DNA of 64,000 nucleotides from Dactylellina haptotyla (Eukaryota; Ascomycota; Orbiliomycetes; Orbiliales; Orbiliaceae). The notes under the pieces are model-generated. The model did not search any database, was not told the origin of the DNA, and saw only the letters and a program-made list of their open reading frames with translations. A program made the translations under genes and the position numbers. This document shows, piece after piece, positions 55,739 to 64,000 of this stretch. The stretch lies in assembly GCA_031310005.1 (NCBI GenBank), contig CM062385.1, forward strand, positions 3,348,001 to 3,412,000, in the 5' to 3' direction. How positions within the stretch are numbered: position 1 is the stretch's first letter; each line of letters starts with the position of its first letter.

Positions 55739-57225
55739 TCGAGTTGATTCTATATCCTCGTTTTTGCACTCCTCCATCTATTACATTGATGGTAATAATT
55801 CTTAATGTAATGCGTTTTGATATAACCGCAATCGAATATTGATTCCTGTAACCCGCGCATCGGCATTGGAACAGACTTACACAGCTACGAGACACATACA
55901 TCTAATGTTTATGGCTCATCCATTCTTTTGATACCCCTTTGATATTTTCTGGTTCTGATCTTTATCCTTGTCTATCCCTATATACCCCATCGACCTATAC
56001 GGTACATAAAAGCGCTCCTTTATTTGGTACTCCTTCACACTCCTTCAGCCGGCGCTGGCATTGCGTTGTTATTATTTTTCTTCTCTCTGCATGGTTTTTG
56101 TCGATTTTGGAGTTAACTAGTTTCTGTTCTTGTTTTGGCATGTACTATTAATTTGTTCATGCATGTATTTGGTTAAGTTTGGGTTTTAAGTGTATATTCC
56201 CTCGGTTCTATACCAAAATTCGGTAATAATAAAATAAGGACTAATCCCTCTAACTTTCCTCAATTTTCTTCGGCCGTATCATTGCATTGTGCGGTTACTC
56301 GTAGAGATTCTACAGCACCTGGTTACGAGACTAAGTTCTCGTGTTGTTTTGTGGTAGTTCGGTTTCGTGTTGTGATCGACGTCATTCTTGTGTGATCCGT
56401 GGGGAAGGTCGGGAACCACGTCAGTTGATTTCTGCGTTGGGCATTCGCGACGATGGTAGAGATACTACTGAGGTATTAACGTATTCTGATATGAAAAATG
56501 GCTGGGCAATAAATATTCTATTAGACGTCAACCTGGACAGGTAATTTTCCGGTTCTTTCAGATATTCATATACATGCAACCAGGTCGATACGTCAAGAAG
56601 CATTGATTGCATTGCATTGCGATATCAAAAAAAACATCTCTATGAACAGCGCTGTACAGCCGCAGTTCGCCGGTGACTTATCCGCCTAGTTGAACGCCTG
56701 TAGAGCTCTCTGCGTTCTAATGAACTATATGTCTTCTATTTCCGATGATGCGAGGGAGGATCAGTATCAATGGCAGATAGATCTGGTTCCTGGCAGTGAA
56801 TCTGGAATTTTACTCTGGTAGGTTGGGTATAGCAAACGTTACTATATCCTCTGTGGGCCTACTAGCCAGGTACTCTTTGGCTGCTATCTGCGGGAACGTC
56901 CTAACCAAAATTTCCAAGTTTCTTTTCAATTGGGTTACTGTTAAATTCGGTTTAGGGGCTGTATTATCGGTTGCAGTTTTGAACGAATGGCGTGACATTT
57001 AAGCTTAATCCGGAGAGCCCGGGATCACCCCTCGCATTTGTATAAATACTTGCCCAAGCAGACCTGCTCAGCGCACTCCAAATGGCACCCAGTCTTTATT
57101 CTCTTATTTTCGCACCTCAAGGCCATCGATAGCCTCCGATAGTCACTCCTCTATATCGTCCCCGGATCTCATAACCGTTACTGCGCAGCTGTGCGACAGT
57201 GTTAAAACAGTGACTCTTCACTATT
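55739..57225. other. 1.5-kb intergenic region
   Basis: Short frames only (56341-56544, 56796-57002), without supporting signals. No RNA gene is recognised. Confidence 0.4.
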
Positions 57226-57492
57226 ATGTGCGAAAGAACTCACATCAAGCACGTTTGTGGTCATTGTATCTTTTTCAGCAGGATCTCCTGTCAAACTAAA
57301 AAAGAGAATAGAGATAAATGGATTCCCGTTTCCTTGGTTGCCACGTATTGTCAAGGTTACAAGGAGGAGATTGAGCTGGTAGACGAGCAGGAGTGTTCAA
57401 GATGCCTCGAAGACCAGCTCGGTGAGGGTTTCGAGAAGCTTGGGTTCAATCGAGTTATCACCGTGGTAGTTGAGATGGTCGATGAAGACTAA
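57226..57492 (+). CDS. small Cys/His-rich cytosolic protein
   Basis: This single-exon frame has 88 residues. It begins Met-Cys-Glu-Arg-Thr-His-Ile-Lys-His-Val-Cys-Gly-His-Cys. This opening resembles small uncharacterised fungal proteins that start with a Cys/His cluster, probably binding zinc. A second Cys pair (Cys-Ser-Arg-Cys) lies near 57-60. It has no signal peptide. The C-terminal part is acidic. Function unknown. Confidence 0.65.
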   Translation: MCERTHIKHVCGHCIFFSRISCQTKKENRDKWIPVSLVATYCQGYKEEIELVDEQECSRCLEDQLGEGFEKLGFNRVITVVVEMVDED

Positions 57493-57803
57493 AGGCTTCC
57501 TACGATATACATATTTTTATTTTCGATAAGTTACATTGCATTGACTCTATTAAAAAGGTGTTTGGAGTGAGCTTTTCCTTGATATATTTCTCGGCTGCTT
57601 AGAGCGCATAATATTCACGTTCGGGTTCTCACGTACACTCTCAGAATTGCCGGCGTCATTTTCTTAAATATTCTATGTACATCCAACCATTTCGAATTTC
57701 CTATCTCCCAAATTTCTTCCTATCTTCAAAGATCTTTCACCATTGGCAACTTCGCTTTCATTCAAACCTTATCAATCACCATTCCACCCCATTGATAACA
57801 GAC
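57493..57803. other. short spacer
   Basis: No separate gene is seen. An in-frame ATG at 57675 precedes the BTB-like gene's preferred start. Confidence 0.4.
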
Positions 57804-58466
57804 ATGGCCCGACTCCTTGGAGCCGCAGATGAAGATGTATTAGACCTCAAGTCAAAAGGCTATGCAGGGCTCATTATACCTTGCTACCCATCCTACGACC
57901 GCGGTACGGCCGACCTCAAAGTTACAGTCCACCTACTAGCAACGGATTCCACACCGCCAAAGAAGAAGATGAAACACAAATCCTTAACCCGACTTCTCGA
58001 CGTTTTGAGCAGCTCTAAAGAGCTTTCGGTGACATTTCTGCTCCATTTCTCAAAATTCTACGAATTTAGAACATTCCACAATGCGATTGGCAAGTGTGAG
58101 CGCAACAACGAACCGGGTGGCCTACCATGTCCATGCTACCCTTGCCCTGGGAAGATCAAATGCCTAACCATTATCCCAAGCGAAATGGGTGAATTGACGA
58201 ACCAAACATTCGATAAGGTTGTGGAGTGGGCATACACCGGCGATTACCTTCCAACAGCAGCAAAATGTCGGTTCGGTATGGGGCAGACACTTGAAGATGA
58301 GATGCTGGATAAACGAATTGCGGCTGCAGGGATGTTACTCGGATGCGACCCTTTACTAGTGCTCGCCATTGAGAAGCTGCGAGAGAGAATGGAGGATCAG
58401 ATTATCATCGAGGAAGAGCTGGCAAGACAGGACCAATGGACTAAATTTAGTCACAGAGTGGCTTAA
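57804..58466 (+). CDS. BTB/POZ-like protein
   Basis: This single-exon frame has 220 residues from the ATG at 57804. An upstream ATG at 57675 would add 43 residues of poor quality. The middle holds Thr-Phe-His-Asn-Ala-Ile-Gly and Cys-x-Cys segments. The segment Phe-Asp-Lys-Val-Val-Glu-Trp-Ala-Tyr-Thr-Gly-Asp-Tyr near 145-157 matches the late part of fungal BTB domains, followed by helices typical of the BTB end. The N-terminal strand of the domain is divergent. Such proteins often serve as Cul3 adaptors or are of unknown function. The gene is intact. Confidence 0.65.
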   Translation: MARLLGAADEDVLDLKSKGYAGLIIPCYPSYDRGTADLKVTVHLLATDSTPPKKKMKHKSLTRLLDVLSSSKELSVTFLLHFSKFYEFRTFHNAIGKCERNNEPGGLPCPCYPCPGKIKCLTIIPSEMGELTNQTFDKVVEWAYTGDYLPTAAKCRFGMGQTLEDEMLDKRIAAAGMLLGCDPLLVLAIEKLRERMEDQIIIEEELARQDQWTKFSHRVA

Positions 58467-58850
58467 ATCCAATCGAAAATGGACACATTTCCTGAAAATC
58501 ATCGATCAAGCGATTCTATTCTGCTATTCTTGCTAGTCATAAGGATTTATTACGAGATCACTTCCTTACAGCACCTTTTGTATAGGACGTCTCGTTGCAT
58601 TTCCCTATCTACCTGACTCGACTTTGTATAAGATTCCCATCCTAAACAAGTCTAAATATTTCCAATGTCAAATCCAATAGAAATTTGGTTCGTTTAATTG
58701 AATAAATGCATGGTTGATAGCTAGCTCTGCTAAGAGCCCTGCCTGGAACTTGAGTACCAAGATGAGTCCTAATATACGACACAATCACAATAATAGCTGA
58801 TAATCTAAAAATCTGATTGTCGAGAAGTGCAGTAGTAGCGATAAGACCAG
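58467..58850. other. spacer between convergent genes
   Basis: AT-rich, with no gene seen. Confidence 0.4.
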
Positions 58851-59430
58851 CTAGCCATTTTCACTAAACTTCTCCGTCTGTAAAATCTTAATCTCAGCTT
58901 CTAGAGCATCTCGCCGTGCAGCCAATCTAGAAATTTCGTGCTGGCCGTCGCGGACTATAAATATCAAGGTGTTCCGTCAGATTCCCGCTATTTCAACTGT
59001 ACATCTCGAAATATCTTACTCTGCTTCTCAAGGTCTCGAATTTGAGATTCATATTCCCCAACTGTATTATATTCAAATTAGCGTAGTTGATAGGTGAGAA
59101 ACTCGAGTGGGTCAGGTTATACTTTTTGTCAAAGTTTCTTCCCACAATGCTGACATTTGATTAAATGTCCCTTCTAATCGAGAGTTCTATCCCAAGTTGA
59201 GCATTAGCGGCCATGTAACAGGGATAATATAGCATATGGCATTTCGGATCCTTATGCAGAATAGGTATACCTGCCCACTCTTCGTCGCTGACGTCTGCAA
59301 CGTCTACTTCAGCCTTCTCTATCTTGCGTGGTCTTCCCCTCTTCGGTGTGGCAGATTTTGAGTCGGCTTTCCCTTTCTTTGGGGTTGAGTTGGTAGAGGA
59401 GGAAGCAGCTTTGCGTTTGCCGGTGGGCAT
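58851..59430 (-). CDS. AT-hook/coiled-coil mini-protein, four exons
   Basis: Minus-strand exons are 59430-59271, 59173-59123, 59061-59020 and 58954-58851, giving 118 residues. Donors are GTATAC, GTATAA and GTAAGA, and acceptors are ATTAG, TACAG and TATAG, with CTAAT/CTGAC branch sites. The frame is continuous. An AT-hook core (Lys-Arg-Gly-Arg-Pro-Arg-Lys) lies at about 30-36 after a Ser/Lys-rich start and should bind the minor groove of AT-rich DNA. The second half is a regular heptad coiled coil (Ile-Gly-Glu-Tyr-Glu-Ser-Gln-Ile-Arg-Asp-Leu-Glu-Lys-Gln-Ile), ending Lys-Phe-Ser-Glu-Asn-Gly. It is probably a small nuclear dimer. Reading exon 1 straight through gives an 89-codon frame instead, but the spliced form with its unbroken heptads is more convincing. 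Confidence 0.7.
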
Positions 59431-59851
59431 GATTGTGACTTGATTAGGCCTGAGTAGTACGTAGTGCCCTCGAGAAAAGATTGTGCGAGAATGGTGATGA
59501 CGACGACGATGAGATGGTTGGAAGGAATATTGTAGCAAAATTAAGAAATTTCTAGACTTTGCTGAGCTAGCTGGGAGATGATGCGATAAGGCAACGTGAA
59601 GCCACGCGGGCACTTGAACAGGGTTTGAGCATGTCACGAATCCACCTTTCGAGAAAATCACTAAACCGAAAAGCCAATTTCTATGTGAAAAGCTTATCTC
59701 ATCGTTATGGCGCGCCACATACTTAGTAATAGGTTCGTGTAAAAATCATTCTTGAGGATAATATATACATAGCCAATCGACGTGCTAACGATATGTACAG
59801 AGTAAGTTATATACAAAAGAAGTTTCGAATACCGCCCTTTGAGCCAGGATT
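59431..59851. other. spacer
   Basis: It lies between the AT-hook gene start and the beta-glucosidase 3' end, both on the minus strand. No gene is seen. Confidence 0.4.
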
Positions 59852-62800
59852 TTATAGACACTGGGCATAGTACGGATTCAAAGTGGAGCAAGTGGCAGTT
59901 GGCGAACAGACGCTGGGTCCCTATTTTGGTATATTTTGTTTAGTTTCAAACTGGCATTTCTAAGGAAAGGAAGGGATGACCTACAGTATATCCGATACCA
60001 CCACACTGACCCCATTTGCTCTGCTGTGGACCACCTCCAGTGGTAGCTGGGGTAGTAGTACTCATTGTGGTAGTGGTGCGGCTCGTAGTAGTAGTAGTCG
60101 TCGTTGTGGAGCTAGGAGTAGTTGTGCGGGAAGATGTAGTGGTTGTTCTAGACGATGTTGTCGTTGTTCTCGAGGTGGTGGTGACTGTGGTCGTCGTTCG
60201 CGATGTCGTGGTGGACGTCGTGGTTGAGGACGTCGTGGTTCGTGATGTTGTAGTGGAAGTAGAACCTCCAATCGTAGTCGTCGTGCTGCCGCTTGGCCCC
60301 ATGGTACCTTGCAATCTAATATCTCGAGAACTGGCCCCGATAAAGAGGTTAAAGTTGCCAGTTGGCACCACCCATCGTTGTTGAGCAGAATTCCAATAGG
60401 CAAGATCCTTTCTCTTGAGCACGAAAGTGGCGGTTCCAGAGGCACCTGCTGCAAGCTTGAGCTTCTGGAATCCACGCAATTGTTTTGGTGGCGTGGAAGG
60501 TGAGCCCGCTGGTAGTCCGATATACAGCTGAGCTACCTCTGAGCCAGCGACGCTGCCTGAGTTTGTAATACTAGCAGTGATGGTCGCAACTGGCTCGTAA
60601 AGGGCCGGGTATCCGCCTGGGGCATTAGAGGTCGAGCTGATTGGACCAGTAGTAGTGCTGGTATAAGAGATCGCGAGGTTAGTGTAGGAGAAAGTTGTGT
60701 AGGCTGGTGGGAACATATTGTTAGTTTGCGATAATAATAACATAGCATCTACGACCTAGGAGACTCTTACAGAGACCAAATCCGAATTCATATCGTGGTG
60801 TGATTCCTTGAGCATCAAACCGGCGGTAGTCAATGAACAAACCTTCGGAGAAGTTGTCATCGCCGCTTACAATGCTGGTTCCGTAATCGCTAGCGGACTT
60901 GGCAATGGTGAATGGGAGCTTCCCGCCTGGAGCCTTGCTGCCATAGAGGACATCGACAAGGCCGTTTCCGCTCTCTTGGCCGGGAAGACCAGCCCAGACA
61001 ACGGCCACAACATTCGGCAAGTCCACAAACTGTTCCAGGATGATTGGGCCAACGGAGTGAATGACAACGATGGTCTTCGAGTTAACTGCAGCAACAGCTT
61101 TTACAAGGTCGTTACCACCGTTCCATGGGTCGAGATTGTTCCTATCTCCAGCATTTCCTTGGACAGTCAAATAACCTATTCCAAGTATGTTAGAACGCCA
61201 TTATTCTTAATAAAAACAACAGTGGTCCTGGATGTACCTTCGCCCGAATCAGCATTGATGAAAACGAGGGCAGTCGCGGCCGATTGAGCGGCAGAGGCTC
61301 CTTGAGAGGTATTATCTGTCGTAGAGGTAACAACAGTCGTTCCATCGGCTTGAGCTTGGGTACGGATAGCCGTAAGCGGATCAATCAGATACGGGAAGTT
61401 GGTGGTTCCAGACCCCCAGCCCTATCACAATCAATTAGTATCCACAGTTAAACCTTCGAGATTTTAAAAGAATGGGTTCAATTCAATAGAACTAACCATC
61501 GCGAGAGTGCCGTCATTACAAGCTCGGTCATTACAAGAATTGATACCGGCTGGGTTGTTAATAGAATCACGCCCTATAACAGCCAGAGATGCGGGCTTTT
61601 TCAGGGGAAGAGCATTGTTCACGTTTTTCAGCAAAATGATACCATCGCCGGCTACTGTTCTGGCTATGGTCTTATGGCTACCAGATACATCGCCGCCACC
61701 ATTGTTATTCCAGGAATTGAAGCTAACAGAGGGGTAGCTTTGATCTTGGCCCAACAAATACCAGCCTGCGAAGATTCGCTTACACATGTCGTCCAGGCGA
61801 GATGTGGAGACCGAACCAGAGTTGACCGCATTTAAGAGGTTGTTTCCTGGGTTCTGTGAGCTTGGATACATCCTGAAATCGGCTGTGAGACATGATCCTT
61901 ACCCCAAACATAGTTATTATCGCCAAAGTTGTCACCTGGCATGCTCATATCCAGACCGTGAGTAGAGCCTTGCACGGTGGTTTTAGCATTCCAATCAGAA
62001 AGAACCTGTCCTCTAAACCCTGTGTTTTATAACTATTATTAGAATCACTGATGGAGAGGTATCTAGGCATATACATCTTACCGAGTTCGCCCTTGAGGAG
62101 GGTATTTAGGGCATAATCATTATCACAAGCCCAAGTACTGTTTAGTCTATTGTAGCTGCACATAAAGGTTGCAACATTTGCTTTTGCGGCCTTAAAATTG
62201 TCAATAAACGGGACGAGTATTTGAAGTACATCAGGCTCGAATAACCTACGTCTGCAAAGGGCCACAGATATAACTATAAAATTTCTTATTAGAAAATTTG
62301 CTGTTTTAAACGACCAGGAACGTTTTCTCACCTCGTGCATTGTGCGATCGTCAATATTGCTGCTCATCGTTTCTCTGTTCCTTTCCTGCTCATTTCCAAC
62401 TAAAAGAAAATGCTGTTAGTGCACTGTGTAATCAAATCTCAGGCGAATTGTAGTTTGCTTACTATAGTGTTTTGCGCAAGCTTGAACACCAGCGCTCTGC
62501 ATCCCAGTGATGACCTCCGTCATACCGGCACCCGCGAGATAAGGGTCATTACTATAACCTTCCCAGTTTCGACCCGCCTTTTAGGTTTTAGTTTCCTTAG
62601 CTATAGCTTTTGAAGTATCGGTACTGCTGATGAACATACTTGTGGGATTTTGCCTAGAGCACCAGAAACCGGTGCCAACGCGATATTGACACCCTTGGCC
62701 TTGAACTCTTCGCCGATAGCTGTGCCTTGCTGTCTCATCAAATCTCTATCCCATGTTGCACCCTATTCGAGATTTGAAACGTATTAACAAAAGTCCCGCT

Positions 62801-63198
62801 GCCGTCGCTGAATAGGTAATTGTATAAGATTTCGAGGTACCACGAACCAGATGTATGCCTGCAGGGAAAGCAGTCACGCCAGTCGCATAACGGACTCCCA
62901 CCGGTCCATCCTGTAAACACAGCCCTATTATAACATTAATATTTCGCAAAGGAGCTTATGAGGCCAAACTTATGGTACAAGTCATACCTGGGAAGCCAAC
63001 ACTACTAATCGCTGCAATGTTACCGACGCATGGTCCCTTCTGCCAACCCACACCGGTAACCACATTAATCTTCTGCTGTGTCGTTAATTTCCCAACCAAA
63101 GTAGTGGCCTTTGTATATGCTGAATCCCAATTGAGACTTGATTGTGCGTAGGCCGCAGGCAAAGCCAGCGCCGCTAGGAGAAGAGAAGACGACAACAT
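59852..63198 (-). CDS. secreted GH3 beta-glucosidase with C-terminal CBM1, thirteen exons
   Basis: Minus-strand exons are 63198-62988, 62924-62848, 62762-62640, 62577-62463, 62399-62332, 62273-62250, 62190-62082, 62019-61903, 61846-61497, 61421-61238, 61175-60771, 60703-59985 and 59920-59852, giving 856 residues. The signal peptide covers about 18 residues. The GH3 N domain carries Leu-Gln-Asp-Gly-Pro-Val-Gly, Lys-His-Tyr-Ile-Gly-Asn-Glu-Gln-Glu and nucleophile Asp251 (Leu-Ser-Asp-Trp-Asn). The C domain has Ser-Gly-Glu-Gly with acid/base Glu459. A fibronectin III-like domain follows. Then come a ~75-residue Ser/Thr linker and a CBM1 ([10 protein letters not shown]...Tyr-Tyr-Ala-Gln-Cys-Leu) that binds cellulose. 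It hydrolyses cellobiose and cello-oligomers. A C-terminal CBM1 on a GH3 enzyme is unusual. Exon 6 is only 24 nt. Confidence 0.93.
60031..60279. repeat. Thr/Ser-coding low-complexity linker of the beta-glucosidase
   Basis: Degenerate ACT/ACC/TCC codon repeats (read on the minus strand) encode the linker before the CBM1. It generates spurious Val/Gly frames on the opposite strand. Confidence 0.8.
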
Positions 63199-64000
63199 CT
63201 TGTTGGTGTTGTCTACCGCTATGAATCGGATTGAGATAGAGAAGATATCGTTTACCCCGTCGCCACCACGGTGGTAGCTCCTGCTTATTTAAACCATTCC
63301 CCTCATATCGACTGGATAGCGCCGAATTCCCTAGAAGAGGATCCCGGCTACAAAGCAATTTGTCCAAGCTGAGACCAAGATTATTGGCAGGTATCAGAAA
63401 CTGCCTCAAATCCCATATCCAAGCCCTAATCTCCAGTAGAGCCGGGCCTGCGGTACGGTATGATAGTTTGACAATGCGTGCTATCATGTGCCCGGAGAAA
63501 AATCCAAGGCGCCCAAGTTTTAACACAGCGAGCATTCGGAGAACGGACCGGATGCAAGAACCGATCTTGTGATTCTTCGTTTAAGTACAAGGGAACCAGA
63601 TCTTGGAGGTTGGGGGCGCCGGCTTGCATGAATTAAAATTGATTATTAAGGTTATTCTGGAAAAAGTCGTGGGGATTCCAGATGAATTTAGATCGACAGG
63701 CAGAAATGTCCCGAGGCAGCCCGGGTTGCCGGGTTCATTTCTTTGCAGGGTCGGCCGTTGTTCCCAGCGGGCCGATGTTCCAGAGGTCCGTTTCAAAGTC
63801 GTCCAAACATCTGAACAACCCAAGGCGACCTGACGAACGCCAGACCCGGAGCGCCCTAGCAGATATCTGCAGATGTCGTCATATATATACTATGCTATCG
63901 AATTCGGATGGTTGCAAGCCAATCAATACTTGGACGGTTAAGGTAGCATTGTATGCTAAAAAACGGAAGGCAAGTTCGAACATTTGGTCTGGTATCCGAC
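63199..64000. other. upstream region of the beta-glucosidase gene
   Basis: It contains the promoter of the minus-strand beta-glucosidase. Short frames here are not convincing. The window ends without another recognisable gene. Confidence 0.4.

Noticed and set aside
60016-60384. Plus-strand frame of 122 codons made almost only of Val, Glu and Asp
   Set aside because: It is the complementary shadow of the Thr/Ser-coding linker of the GH3 beta-glucosidase.
1-64000. CRISPR arrays, bacterial operons, rRNA or complete tRNA genes
   Set aside because: Spliceosomal introns mark this as eukaryotic nuclear DNA, and no spaced direct-repeat array or convincing RNA gene was seen.

Overview
The window is nuclear DNA of a filamentous ascomycete (Pezizomycotina). 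The evidence is many short introns of about 50-100 nt with GTAAGT-like donors and CTAAC/CTGAC branch sites, secreted proteins with fungal mucin-like tails, a fungal GH3 beta-glucosidase with a C-terminal CBM1, a tyrosinase, an Ecm33-like protein and a KP4-like protein. Gene style is compatible with Orbiliomycetes (nematode-trapping fungi), but that placement is a guess. All exon structures below were worked out by hand from splice signals and frame continuity. There is no transcript evidence.

Layout. 0.6-8 kb: a secreted Thr/Val-rich surface protein, a KP4-like cysteine-rich secreted protein, a Dabb-domain protein and a nine-exon BOR1-type transporter. 8-11.5 kb: two divergent unrecognised secretory proteins. 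11.5-15.5 kb: a 4 kb stretch without a convincing gene, then a tyrosinase, an Ecm33/L-domain membrane protein and a Tvp38-type membrane protein. 23-31 kb: a coiled-coil protein of unknown function, an AIG1-like P-loop GTPase and a divergent Hsp70-like ATPase. 31-36.3 kb: a GH95 alpha-fucosidase and an HD-domain hydrolase. 36.3-42 kb: a gene-poor stretch with a possible decayed reading frame and a stand-alone Gag-like gene with a zinc knuckle but no pol. 42.8-44.2 kb: an F-box protein.

44.5-50.3 kb holds the most unusual feature of the window: ten small intronless reading frames on both strands around an aldehyde dehydrogenase gene. All start Met-Pro-Cys (one Met-Thr-Cys), and all end near the same ten-residue signature, [SPT]-[LIVM]-[ILVFM]-x-R-I-[RHEQ]-x-x-[NQ]. 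The middles barely resemble each other. Eight copies are intact and two are broken. Neighbouring copies lie as close as 15 nt apart, and one pair shares a TGATG stop/start overlap, which is remarkable for a eukaryote. I recognise no known family.

50.3-54.2 kb is again nearly gene-free. It is followed by a GPI-anchored repeat protein, a small Cys/His protein, a BTB-like protein, an AT-hook/coiled-coil mini-protein and a 13-exon GH3 beta-glucosidase with CBM1. The recognisable genes suggest a secretory, wall-remodelling and glycan-degrading life style. The genes are not one pathway and most appear independently transcribed.
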